From contig NZ_JARVSC010000001.1 of NCBI RefSeq assembly GCF_030209375.1, forward strand, positions 310,001 to 374,000: a stretch of DNA of 64,000 nt, read 5' to 3'. This DNA is from Plantibacter sp. ME-Dv--P-122b (GTDB lineage Bacteria > Actinomycetota > Actinomycetes > Actinomycetales > Microbacteriaceae). The notes under the pieces were generated by a model. That model was not told the DNA's origin and did not search any database. It saw only the letters and a program-made list of their open reading frames with translations. Shown here one piece after another: positions 8,439-16,510 of this stretch (within the stretch, counting starts at the first letter, position 1; each line of letters begins with the position of its first letter). The translations under genes were made by a program, and so were the position numbers.

Positions 8439-8887
8439 CAGGCCGCCGGCACCGGCCAGACGTAGTCCAGCGTGGCAGGGTCGTCGGGGAACACGTCGGC
8501 GTAGAACTCCGGAGCCTTCGCGAGGAGCTTGGAGCGGTGGGACCGATGGACGTCGGGCCGGCCGAGCCACGGTGGGAGCTCGAAGTCGTCCGCCTCGTAC
8601 GCTGCGAGGTCGGACGGCGCGTCGGCGAGTGCCAGCAGGGTCTTCTCGAGGCAGGTGTCCGCGTGGCCCCGGCCGATCCAGACCGCGCAGGTGGCCACCT
8701 GGTAGTCCATGAGCGCCGGTCGGTATCCGCGCCACATCGCCGTCACTGGATGGTGCTGCCAGCCGTATCCGGGGACGATGAGCGCCTTCATCACCTGCAG
8801 GGTCTCCACGCGTTGCTTCCCCAGTCGCTTGTCGTCGAGGACCTCTGCGCTGGCATGGAAGTCGGGGTACGGGAGAAACGTCTGCAT
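8438..8887 (-). CDS. MSMEG_6728-family protein, Pyr_excise (pyrimidine-dimer glycosylase-like) domain
   Basis: This 149-residue protein begins MQTFLPYPDFHASAEVLD, then DKRLGKQRVE and GYGWQHHPVTAMWRG, the pattern of the Pyr_excise family related to T4 endonuclease V-like DNA repair proteins. Activity has not been shown for this subgroup as far as I know. ATG 8887 fits the family start; a TTG 12 nt upstream is possible. It is the first gene of a two-gene unit, with its stop overlapping the start of the 2H phosphoesterase. The C-terminus ends in WPVPAA. Confidence 0.75.
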   Translation of the reverse strand: MQTFLPYPDFHASAEVLDDKRLGKQRVETLQVMKALIVPGYGWQHHPVTAMWRGYRPALMDYQVATCAVWIGRGHADTCLEKTLLALADAPSDLAAYEADDFELPPWLGRPDVHRSHRSKLLAKAPEFYADVFPDDPATLDYVWPVPAA

Positions 8888-8944
8888 GGTCCGAGTCAAC
8901 CGGTCACCGACGGACGGCGACAGGGCTTGCGGTGCTCGCGTTCG

Positions 8945-9823
8945 TCAGCCGACGGGGAAGAAGCCGTGCACAGCTGCGGCGAAGGACCGCGGCTGCTCCA
9001 CCCAGGGGTAGTGTCCGCACCCGTCGAGCACGATGGCCTGGCCGAGCGGGAACCGCTTCGCGAGGTCGACGACGGGCGCGAGTCCAGTCAGGCCGTCCTC
9101 GGAGCCCGCGACCACGAGCACGGGCGCGGTGACGGTGCGGAGGGCGTCGCGGATGTCCTCGACCTCGTCGATCGTGGGAGTGTGCACGAACGCGTCCTGC
9201 GCGGCCGGGTGCCAGGCGCCCAGACGCTCGTGTTCGCGGGCGGTGTCGTCCCACTCGCCCCAGGCGATTGGCGCCACCGCCGGGAACAAGCGGTTCCCCG
9301 ACGCGGAGTCCGGGGCTGCGAGCAGCGCGGGCAGTGCCTCAAGGAAGCCGGGGTACCAGTCCTCCGCCGCGTGCCGGGCGATGATCTCCGCGCTGTCGTC
9401 GTCCGTGTCGACGAGCCAGGTGGCGGGCGGTGTGATGAGGCACAGGCGGTCGAGCCGGTGCGGGTAGCGGGCGGCGTAGCTGATCGCCACGCGCGTCCCG
9501 GCGGAGTGCCCGAGGAGTTCGAGGCGGTCGACGTCCAGCCAGCGACGCACGGCCTCGACGTCCTCGGCGAGTTCCGGCCAGCTCGCCGCAGCGGTCGACG
9601 ATCCGCTCTCGGACCGTCCGACCCCGCGTTGGTGCAGCACTATGAGACGACGCCTGGCGCTCAGGCCTCCGAGATCACCTAGGTAGACCGGGTGACGCGC
9701 CGGACCGCCGGCGAGGACGACCAGGGGCGGCAGGGCGTCGTCGCCGATCACGTCCACGTGCAGTCTGGTGCCGTCGTGACTCTCGACGACGGCCGACGAT
9801 CCGGTCCCCGCTGCGCCGCTCAT
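8945..9823 (-). CDS. Alpha/beta hydrolase, prolyl-aminopeptidase-like
   Basis: This is a 292-residue alpha/beta-hydrolase fold enzyme. The nucleophile elbow is LLGHSAGTR (Ser107). An acid follows in VVAGSEDG, and the histidine is in DGCGHYPWVEQP near the C-terminus. The region VVLAGGPARHP stands where proline iminopeptidases have HGGPG, and LHQRGVGRSE matches DQRGxGRS. It may be an aminopeptidase-like or esterase enzyme; the substrate is unknown. The start is 11 nt after the purD stop on the same strand, suggesting read-through from purD. Confidence 0.75.
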   Translation of the reverse strand: MSGAAGTGSSAVVESHDGTRLHVDVIGDDALPPLVVLAGGPARHPVYLGDLGGLSARRRLIVLHQRGVGRSESGSSTAAASWPELAEDVEAVRRWLDVDRLELLGHSAGTRVAISYAARYPHRLDRLCLITPPATWLVDTDDDSAEIIARHAAEDWYPGFLEALPALLAAPDSASGNRLFPAVAPIAWGEWDDTAREHERLGAWHPAAQDAFVHTPTIDEVEDIRDALRTVTAPVLVVAGSEDGLTGLAPVVDLAKRFPLGQAIVLDGCGHYPWVEQPRSFAAAVHGFFPVG

Positions 9824-9834
9824 CCGGGCCGCGA

Positions 9835-11100
9835 TCAGGAGACGCGTGCGGCGATGTCGGTGCGGTACTGACCGCCCTCGAGTTCGATGCGCGACAGTGC
9901 CTCGTACGCACGGCCGCGTGCCTCCGGGAACGTGGATCCGAGCGCCACGACGTTGAGGACGCGGCCGCCGGTGGCGACCAGGCCACCGTCGACGTCGGCC
10001 GTGGCCGCGTGGACGAGGTGGACCCCCTCGACGGCGACGGCGGCGTCGAGGCCGGTGATGCTCCGGCCGGTGACGGGCGTCTCGGGGTAGTTCTGGCTCG
10101 CGAGCACCACGGTCACGGCGGTCGCCTCGGCGAACACGGGCCTCGGCTGCTCGCCGAGCGTGCCGGTGGCCGAGCCGAGCAGGAGGGCCGACAACGGGGT
10201 GACGAGCCGGGGGAGGACGACCTGCGTCTCCGGGTCGCCGAAACGCGCGTTGAACTCGATCACCCGGATGCCGCGCTCGGTGAGGATGAGCCCGGCGTAG
10301 AGGAGGCCCTGGAACGGGTTGCCCTCCGACGCCAGCTGCCGCACGACGGGGACGGCGACGGTCTCGAGGACCTCGTCGACGAAGGCCGTCTCGCTCCCGA
10401 ACCGGTTGTCGAGCCAGGGGAGTGGGGAGTAGGCGCCCATCCCGCCGGTGTTCGGGCCGGCGTCGCCGTCGAGCAGGCGTTTGTAGTCCTGCGCGGGGGA
10501 GAGCGGGAGCACCGTCTCACCGTCGGTGATGAAGAAGAGGGAGACCTCCTGGCCGTCGAGGAACTCCTCGACGAGGACGCCGCCGTAACCGAGCCAGTTG
10601 GTGGCGTGCTGGATGGCCGCGTCGCGGTCGTGGGTGACGAGGACGCCCTTGCCCGCTGCGAGGCCGTCGGCCTTGACGACGTAGGGGGCCCCGAAGTCGT
10701 CGAGCGCGGCGATCGCTGCGTCGAGGTCTTCGGCGCGGACCGCGCGACCGGTGGGCACACCGGCCTCGTCCATGATCCGCTTCGCGAAGGACTTCGAACC
10801 CTCGAGTGCGGCCGCCGAGCGGTTGGGGCCGAAGACCGGGATGCCGGCGGCACGCAGCTTGTCGGCCACGCCGGCGACGAGCGGGGCCTCGGGCCCGATG
10901 ACGACGAGGTCGACCGCTTCGTCGCGGGCGAAGTCGCGCACGATCGAGGGGTTCTCCTGGTCGATGCCGACCACGGTCACATCCCCCGCGATGCCCGCGT
11001 TGCCAGGGGCGGCGATGATGTGGTGCCCGGCCCCTTCGGAGAGGAGAGCCTTGATGATGGCGTGCTCGCGAGCACCGGAACCGAGGACGAGGATCTTCAC
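9835..11100 (-). CDS. purD: Phosphoribosylamine-glycine ligase
   Basis: GAR synthetase makes glycinamide ribonucleotide in the second step of purine synthesis. The N-terminus MKILVLGSGAREHAI is the standard purD start, and PGNAG follows. The ATP-grasp domain shows VVKADGLAAGKGV, NTGGMGAYSP and EFNARFGDPE. Its length of 421 residues is normal. The GTG start lies 6 nt after a TAAGCT -10 box on the minus strand, so the message is probably leaderless. The gene is divergent from an SCP-like gene 39 nt away. Confidence 0.95.
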   Translation of the reverse strand: MKILVLGSGAREHAIIKALLSEGAGHHIIAAPGNAGIAGDVTVVGIDQENPSIVRDFARDEAVDLVVIGPEAPLVAGVADKLRAAGIPVFGPNRSAAALEGSKSFAKRIMDEAGVPTGRAVRAEDLDAAIAALDDFGAPYVVKADGLAAGKGVLVTHDRDAAIQHATNWLGYGGVLVEEFLDGQEVSLFFITDGETVLPLSPAQDYKRLLDGDAGPNTGGMGAYSPLPWLDNRFGSETAFVDEVLETVAVPVVRQLASEGNPFQGLLYAGLILTERGIRVIEFNARFGDPETQVVLPRLVTPLSALLLGSATGTLGEQPRPVFAEATAVTVVLASQNYPETPVTGRSITGLDAAVAVEGVHLVHAATADVDGGLVATGGRVLNVVALGSTFPEARGRAYEALSRIELEGGQYRTDIAARVS

Positions 11101-11106
11101 CCGTCT

Positions 11107-11131
11107 AGCTTAAGGCGCAATGGCCTAGCCT
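11107..11131. promoter_or_regulatory. Divergent -10 boxes for purD and the SCP-like gene
   Basis: The minus-strand box TAAGCT (11107-11112) ends 6 nt before the purD GTG. The plus-strand box TAGCCT (11126-11131) ends 7 nt before ATG 11139. Both genes thus look leaderless and share a 38-nt intergenic region. Confidence 0.45.
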
Positions 11132-11138
11132 CGAATGC

Positions 11139-11504
11139 ATGGCCAGACCCAGGATCACGGACGCCGTCGGTCGCGCTGCCCTGGAGCAGGCGCTCGGTGA
11201 CGGACCGGCGTCGCGCACGGACACGGCGACCGCGGTCCGCTACCTGCTGGAGCTCCTCGTCGAGCGGGCACCCGGCAACACCGTCGAGGTGCGGGTGCCG
11301 CCGTTCGGTGCCGTGCAGTGCATCGAGGGCCCCCGCCACACCCGCGGCACCCCGCCGAACGTCATCGAGATGGATGCACCGACCTGGCTCGCCCTCGCGT
11401 CCGGCCGCATCGACTGGACCACGGCGATGGCCGGCGGAACGGTGCACGCGTCCGGCCAGCGGGCGGACCTCACCGGTCTCGTGCCACTGCTGCTGCCGCG
11501 CTGA
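11139..11504 (+). CDS. Sterol-carrier-like family protein (SCP_3 type)
   Basis: This is a 121-residue cytoplasmic protein matching the small actinobacterial SCP-like proteins: a charged N-terminus, TAVRYLLELL, VEVRVPPFGAVQCIEGP, a TPPNVIEMDAPTWLALA segment and a C-terminal VHASGQRADLTGLVPLL. This fold resembles the SCP2 / mycothiol-dependent isomerase accessory domain, but the ligand is unknown. It starts 7 nt after a -10 box. It is followed 21 nt later by a glycosyltransferase gene that has its own -10 box. Confidence 0.7.
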   Translation: MARPRITDAVGRAALEQALGDGPASRTDTATAVRYLLELLVERAPGNTVEVRVPPFGAVQCIEGPRHTRGTPPNVIEMDAPTWLALASGRIDWTTAMAGGTVHASGQRADLTGLVPLLLPR

Positions 11505-11525
11505 CGTTCCGGGTACATTGGTCCG

Positions 11526-12527
11526 GTGACCTCTGACATCGAAGCCCCAGCGGAGACGACGCTCGACGCGACGATCGTCATCCCCACCTACAACGGTGAG
11601 ATGTACCTCGAACAGATCCTCTCCGCGATCGAAGCCCAGGAGTACGACGGCACGTTCGAGACCCTCGTCATCGATTCCGGCTCCACCGACCGCACGCTCG
11701 ACATCGTCGCCGCCCACCCGGACGTCCGGCTGCACGTCATCCCGAACAGCGAGTTCGGCCACGGCCGGACCCGCCAGCTCGCGGCCCGGCTCGCTCGAGG
11801 CAAGTACGTCGCCTATCTCACGCACGATGCGATCCCCGGCGACTCCCGCTGGCTGCACGAGCTGACCACGCCCTTGGACCCGGACGGCATGGACGTCGTC
11901 GCGGTCATGGGCAAGCAGATCGCCCGCCCGACCTGCTTCCCGCTGCTGAAGTACGAGATCCACGACGTCTTCCGCAACTTCGGGCCGGACTTCGGGACGA
12001 CGGTGTTCGCGAACGACGGCTTCGCCGACGGGAACGGCGGACTGCTCGACGCCCTCGCGTTCTACTCAGACGTCAACTCGGCCACGCGCCGCGAGCTCCT
12101 GCTCGGCGACATCCCGTACCGCGACCTCCCGTACTCCGAGGACATGGCCTTCGGCGCCGACATCATCGCGGCCGGCCTGCGGAAGGCCTACGCGCCGCGG
12201 GGCTGGGTCATCCACTCCAACGACCTGACCCTCGACGAGTACCGCAAGCGCATCTTCGATGAGACGACGGCACTCCGCCGGATCGGCAAGCCGGTCGCGC
12301 GGCTCCGACGGTCGCGACAGATCGGCTACACCGTCGTCGGAGCGATCCGCGATGCGAAGCGGATCGTCCGGGACAAGGAGTACGGCTGGAAGCGCCGGGC
12401 GTACTGGTTCGTCATGAACCCCGCGTACCACGCGGCGAAGTGGAGCAGCTACTACGTGGCCTCCCGTGTCGACCTGAACGACGAGGCCGCCATGCGAGCC
12501 GGATCGCTCGAGCACAGCCGCAAGTAG
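11526..12527 (+). CDS. Family 2 glycosyltransferase
   Basis: This is a 333-residue GT-A fold glycosyltransferase of family GT2. IVIPTYNG (17-24) and IDSGSTDRTLDI (49-60) form the nucleotide-binding part. YLTHDAIP (97-104) holds the metal-binding acidic residue, and PYSEDMAFG carries the likely catalytic acid/base pair. The sequence resembles rhamnosyltransferase-type proteins, so a cell-wall or exopolysaccharide role is likely, but the sugar and acceptor are not known. The GTG start is 6 nt after TACATT (11514-11519), consistent with leaderless expression. A hairpin follows the stop. Confidence 0.8.
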   Translation: MTSDIEAPAETTLDATIVIPTYNGEMYLEQILSAIEAQEYDGTFETLVIDSGSTDRTLDIVAAHPDVRLHVIPNSEFGHGRTRQLAARLARGKYVAYLTHDAIPGDSRWLHELTTPLDPDGMDVVAVMGKQIARPTCFPLLKYEIHDVFRNFGPDFGTTVFANDGFADGNGGLLDALAFYSDVNSATRRELLLGDIPYRDLPYSEDMAFGADIIAAGLRKAYAPRGWVIHSNDLTLDEYRKRIFDETTALRRIGKPVARLRRSRQIGYTVVGAIRDAKRIVRDKEYGWKRRAYWFVMNPAYHAAKWSSYYVASRVDLNDEAAMRAGSLEHSRK

Positions 12528-12547
12528 TCCGCGCCCCTCCAGACCGG

Positions 12548-12571
12548 CGGTTCGCTGCTCCCAGCGAACCG
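12548..12571 (+). terminator. Hairpin after the glycosyltransferase gene
   Basis: CGGTTCGCT (12548-12556) and AGCGAACCG (12563-12571) form a perfect 9-bp stem with a 6-nt loop, 20 nt after the stop. There is no T-run, as is common in this window. Confidence 0.5.
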
Positions 12572-12609
12572 GGGTGGTGCATCACCGCCTCGTGCGCTGT
12601 GATGGAGGC

Positions 12610-13614
12610 ATGAGCACGAATCGGCTGTTGGTCCTGGGCGGGACCGAGTTCGTCGGGCGGGCCGTCGTCGACGAGGCCGTCGCCGCCGGCTGGGACGTCA
12701 CCGTCTTCCATCGCGGCACGAACCGCTCGTCGCCGTCGGACGCGGTCAGCGTGCTGCATGGCGACCGGACGCTGCCCGGTGGACTCGACCCGCTCCGGGT
12801 CGGGTCGTGGGACATCGTCGTCGACACCTGGTCAGGGGCTCCGGTCGCCGTCCGCGACGCGGCCGCGCTGCTGGCCGACCGGGTCCGGAGCTATGTCTAC
12901 GTCTCGAGTCGTTCGGTCTACGCCGACCCGCTCCCCGCCGGTGCCGCCGAGGACGCACCGGTCGTCGAGGGGTCGGCCTACGACGAGGACTCCACGGACT
13001 ACGCCCGTGCGAAGCGTGGTGGCGAACTGGCCGTCGTGCAGGCGTTCGGCGACCGAGCGGTCCTGGCGCGAGCCGGCCTCATCCTCGGCCCGCACGAGAA
13101 CATCGGACGACTGCCCTGGTGGCTGACGCGGATCGCCGAGGGCGGTGACGTCCTCGCACCCGGTGCCGCCGCCGATCCCATCCAGTACATCGATGCGCGG
13201 GATCTCGCGGCGTTCCTCCTCGCCGCCGGTTCGACGGGAGCGAGCGGTGCGTTCAACGTCGTGAGCGAGCCGCGGGCGACGACGCTGGGGGAGCTGCTCG
13301 ACGCCTGCATCACCGCGACCGGGTCCGATGCGACCCTCCGCTGGGTGGATCAGGAGCAGGTGCTCGCCGCCGGGATCCGGCCCTGGACCCAGCTGCCCGT
13401 CTGGCTCCCGTCCGGACCGGACGCCGACGCGATGCATCACGGTGACGTCTCGCGCGCGATGGTGGCGGGTCTCCGTCGTCGTCCGCTCGCCGAGACCGTC
13501 GCTGACACCTGGAGTTGGTTGCAGGCCCTCGGCGGCGTTGCGCCGCAGCGTCAGGACCGGTCCGCCGTCGGACTGGACCGCGCCGTGGAGCGGGCCGTGC
13601 TCGCCGCGAGCTGA
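12610..13614 (+). CDS. NAD-dependent epimerase/dehydratase (extended SDR)
   Basis: This is a 334-residue extended short-chain dehydrogenase. VLGGTEFVGRAVV (8-20) is the NAD(P)-binding glycine motif, and YARAK (Tyr131-Lys135) is the catalytic YxxxK. SSRSVYADP (99-107) supplies the conserved serine region. This subtype often acts on nucleotide sugars or is uncharacterised. The start at 12610 has a GGAGG only 1 nt away, and a TGTGAT box 6 nt upstream suggests a leaderless start; GTG 12574 is a longer alternative. It converges on zapE with 7 nt between stops. Confidence 0.75.
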   Translation: MSTNRLLVLGGTEFVGRAVVDEAVAAGWDVTVFHRGTNRSSPSDAVSVLHGDRTLPGGLDPLRVGSWDIVVDTWSGAPVAVRDAAALLADRVRSYVYVSSRSVYADPLPAGAAEDAPVVEGSAYDEDSTDYARAKRGGELAVVQAFGDRAVLARAGLILGPHENIGRLPWWLTRIAEGGDVLAPGAAADPIQYIDARDLAAFLLAAGSTGASGAFNVVSEPRATTLGELLDACITATGSDATLRWVDQEQVLAAGIRPWTQLPVWLPSGPDADAMHHGDVSRAMVAGLRRRPLAETVADTWSWLQALGGVAPQRQDRSAVGLDRAVERAVLAAS

Positions 13615-13621
13615 GCGGCGG

Positions 13622-14767
13622 TCAGCGGACCTCGCGGAGGAGGGCGAGCCGACTGCGCGTCCTGACCGCGTCGCGGGCGAAGCCACCCTGCCCGAGGGCG
13701 GGATCGGTCATGAAGGTCTCCCGGTCGGTGGTGGACACGACGTGGAGTTCGACGCCGAGATCGCACAGGGCGTCGACGAGGTGGACGAACCGGGCGCGCG
13801 CCTCCCGGGTGAGGGCGTGGGACTCGGGCAGGGCGTCGAGGACCCACCGGTCGTAGTCCGCCGCCCAGGCGAGGTAGTCGCCGACGGACGTCGGACGCTC
13901 GATGAGTTCGGCGCTGTCGAACCACACGAGGCCGTCGCGCGCGGCGGCGGCGTGGAACGTGTGGCCGCTGATCGTCAGCGTCGTCGCCTCGCTCGCCCCC
14001 GGACGGCGGAGGCCGAGTGTCGCGAGGTGTGCGTCAGCGGCCGCGCCGGCGACGGACCAGCTGCCGCGGGCGAAGCCGTCGCGGTGCCTGACCGGGGAGC
14101 TGCGACGGTGGTCGGTCGAGCCGGCGAGTTCGAGCACCTGCATGTTCGCCTCGATCAGCGCGATGCCGGGCTCGAAGATGTGGTGGTAGGCCGGGTCCGG
14201 CAGCAGGTCCTGCGGCGCGGAGTTCGAGCTCGTCAACAGGGTCACCTGACGTGCGAAGAGCGCGTCGAGCAGCCGGATCATGAGCATGCCGTCGCCGGGA
14301 TCGTGCACCTGGAACTCGTCGAACAGCACGACGTCCACCTCGTCCAGCAGGTCGTCGACGGCTTGCCCGACCGCGTTCGTCACCGCCCCGGCCGCCGCGC
14401 GGGACCCGGCGCCCGGCTCACCCGTCGCCCGAGCGGCGTCGGCGGCCTCCGTGCGGACCCGGTGGATCGCGGCGTGCAGTCCGCGGAAGAAGGAGTGGAA
14501 GTGGACGCGCCGCCGCCGATGCGTCGGGAGCGCTTCGAAGTACGCGTCGAGGAGCCAGGTCTTGCCCCGCCCGGCCGCACCCCACAGGTACAGGTGCGCT
14601 GGTCGGTCCTCGCCGATCCGCAGTGACGCGAGGCGCCTCGCCACCTCCAGCTGCTCCGGCTCGAGCGTGAACCCGGCTTCGGCGGCGGTGGACTCGACCG
14701 CCGTGAGCACGGCGTCGTCGGGGTCGACCTCGGCGGGATCGTTCGTCTCGATCCCGGTCGTGTCCAC
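13622..14767 (-). CDS. zapE: Cell division protein ZapE (AFG1-like ATPase)
   Basis: This is an AAA-type ATPase of 381 residues related to ZapE/AFG1, which acts at the Z-ring in proteobacteria. Walker A is WGAAGRGKT (62-70) and Walker B is VVLFDEFQVHD (146-156). FHSFFRGLH (90-98) is the family motif after the P-loop. GTG 14767 was chosen because TACGAT sits exactly 6 nt upstream (14774-14779, minus strand). Longer in-frame reading upstream has no start signal. In actinobacteria the role is less studied than in E. coli. It is divergent from the small membrane-protein gene preceding purM. Confidence 0.87.
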   Translation of the reverse strand: MDTTGIETNDPAEVDPDDAVLTAVESTAAEAGFTLEPEQLEVARRLASLRIGEDRPAHLYLWGAAGRGKTWLLDAYFEALPTHRRRRVHFHSFFRGLHAAIHRVRTEAADAARATGEPGAGSRAAAGAVTNAVGQAVDDLLDEVDVVLFDEFQVHDPGDGMLMIRLLDALFARQVTLLTSSNSAPQDLLPDPAYHHIFEPGIALIEANMQVLELAGSTDHRRSSPVRHRDGFARGSWSVAGAAADAHLATLGLRRPGASEATTLTISGHTFHAAAARDGLVWFDSAELIERPTSVGDYLAWAADYDRWVLDALPESHALTREARARFVHLVDALCDLGVELHVVSTTDRETFMTDPALGQGGFARDAVRTRSRLALLREVR

Positions 14768-14773
14768 CGCTCG

Positions 14774-14779
14774 ATCGTA
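14774..14779 (-). promoter_or_regulatory. -10 box of zapE (leaderless)
   Basis: TACGAT on the minus strand is followed by CGAGCG and then GTG, the 6-nt spacing repeated at many genes here. Confidence 0.5.
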
Positions 14780-14851
14780 CCCGCCGGCACGTGGGCGGCG
14801 GCCGTTCACCAACGGTTCACGATGCCCAGGATCGTAAGGGAGAATGGAAGC

Positions 14852-15331
14852 ATGACAGACGCCACCGGGCAGCCAGCACCGGAAGCTCAGCACCCATCCG
14901 AACCGACCGGTCCGACCCCCTCGACCGAGCCCGACACCGAGGTCGCGACCGTGTACTCCTCCGGTTCGGTCTCCGTGCGCCGATCGCCCCGCTACTGGCG
15001 GTTCCTCGTCATCGGTGCCTTCGTCGGTGTCATCGCCGCGCTGATCCTCACCTTCGCGTTCCCGGGGAGCGCCGACTACTCGCTCACCCAGGTGTTCGGC
15101 TTCCTCCTGCTCGTGTGCGTCGTGGTGTTCGGCGCGATCGCCCTCGTCATCGGCCTCCTCATCGACCGTTCCATGGCGGGACGGACGCGGATCGTCGCAG
15201 CGGATAGAGTTGACGTGCATCCAGCCGGGACCCCCGCGGCCGACGCGGAACCGACCGGCTCCGTCAGTGCCGAGCCAGGTGAGTCCGGCCCCCCGAATCC
15301 ACCCACCGCAGAAGGTTCAGGACGGTCATGA
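14852..15331 (+). CDS. Hypothetical two-helix membrane protein upstream of purM
   Basis: No known family was recognised. The 159-residue protein has a Pro/Thr/Glu-rich N-terminal 45 residues, a first helix (FLVIGAFVGVIAALILTFAF), a short loop with GSADYS, a second helix (VFGFLLLVCVVVFGAIALVIGLL) and a Pro/Glu-rich C-terminal tail. The stop overlaps the purM ATG (ATGA), so it is coupled to purM. GAGAAT lies 6 nt before the ATG, and AAGGGAG is also nearby. The function is unknown; the tight coupling may serve only expression. Confidence 0.65.
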   Translation: MTDATGQPAPEAQHPSEPTGPTPSTEPDTEVATVYSSGSVSVRRSPRYWRFLVIGAFVGVIAALILTFAFPGSADYSLTQVFGFLLLVCVVVFGAIALVIGLLIDRSMAGRTRIVAADRVDVHPAGTPAADAEPTGSVSAEPGESGPPNPPTAEGSGRS

Positions 15332-16440
15332 CCTCATCCACCAGCTACCGGGAGGCCGGTGTCGACACGGCAGCCGGTGACCGCGCCGTCGAGCTCATGA
15401 AGGCCGCCGTCGCGAAGACGCATGGTCCGGAGGTCTTCGGCGGGTTCGGCGGGTTCGCCGGCCTGTTCGACGCCTCGGCGCTCACCGCCTTCCGTCGGCC
15501 CCTGCTCGCGACGTCGACCGACGGCGTCGGCACGAAGGTCGCGATCGCCCAGGCCATCGACAAGCACGACACCATCGGTCAGGACCTCGTCGGCATGGTC
15601 GTCGACGACATCGTCGTCGTCGGCGCGAAGCCGCTCTTCATGACCGACTACATCGCCTGCGGCAAGGTGCACCCGGAGCGCATCGCCTCCATCGTCGCGG
15701 GCATCGCCCGAGCCTGCTCCGACACCGGGACGGCGCTCATCGGCGGCGAGACCGCGGAGCACCCCGGCCTCCTCGGGGTCGACGACTACGACGTCGCCGG
15801 CGCCTGCACCGGTGCGGTCGAGGCGGACGCCATCCTCGGCGAGCACCGCGTCGAAGACGGTGACGTCGTCCTGGCACTCGCGTCCTCGGGTCTGCACTCG
15901 AACGGCTTCTCGCTCGTGCGGCACATCCTCGCCCAGGCGGGTGTCGGCTACGCCGACCACAGCGACGAGCTCGGCACGACGTTCGGTGAGGCCCTCCTCG
16001 AGCCCACGCGGCTCTACACCCTGCCCCTCCTGCGGCTGCTCGACGCCCCGGCCTTCGCCGGTGGCGTCCACTCGCTCAGCCACGTCACCGGAGGCGGGAT
16101 CGCCGCCAACCTCGCGCGCGTCCTGCCCAAGGGGTCCTGGGCCGAGGTCGACCGCTCCACCTGGAGCCCGTCGCCGGTGTTCCGGACGCTGAGCGAGCTG
16201 GCCGGATCCTCGCTCGAGTCGAGCGAGGGCACCTGGAACCTGGGCGTCGGATTCTTCGCGGTGGTCTCGCCGGCGGTCGCCGCCGGTGTCACGGCCGCGC
16301 TCGAGGCCGACGGGATCGCGACCTGGCAGGTCGGCACCGTGCACCTCGGCGACGACGCCGCAGACCTCAGCGCGTTCGAACAGGGTGCCAAGGGGGTCGA
16401 CGGCGGTGCCGTCCGCCTCGTCGGCGCCTACCGCGACTAG
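15328..16440 (+). CDS. purM: Phosphoribosylformylglycinamidine cyclo-ligase
   Basis: AIR synthetase closes the imidazole ring in purine biosynthesis. The 370-residue protein shows the N-terminal YREAGVDTAAGDRAVELMK pattern, GGFGGFAGLFD, TDGVGTKV, DIVVVGAKPLFMTDYIA, GGETAEHPG and SGLHSNGFSLVR, all classic purM signatures. The ATG overlaps the stop of the upstream membrane-protein gene, and purF follows 70 nt later. This purM-purF order (reversed from many operons) together with a nearby DUF3073 gene is familiar in actinobacteria. Confidence 0.95.
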   Translation: MTSSTSYREAGVDTAAGDRAVELMKAAVAKTHGPEVFGGFGGFAGLFDASALTAFRRPLLATSTDGVGTKVAIAQAIDKHDTIGQDLVGMVVDDIVVVGAKPLFMTDYIACGKVHPERIASIVAGIARACSDTGTALIGGETAEHPGLLGVDDYDVAGACTGAVEADAILGEHRVEDGDVVLALASSGLHSNGFSLVRHILAQAGVGYADHSDELGTTFGEALLEPTRLYTLPLLRLLDAPAFAGGVHSLSHVTGGGIAANLARVLPKGSWAEVDRSTWSPSPVFRTLSELAGSSLESSEGTWNLGVGFFAVVSPAVAAGVTAALEADGIATWQVGTVHLGDDAADLSAFEQGAKGVDGGAVRLVGAYRD

Positions 16441-16510
16441 CCGCGCCGCCCCGGCCCACCTTCCTCCGTTCCGTCACTCGCCCAGCACGAACCCCAAGGA
16501 GTCCCCACGC

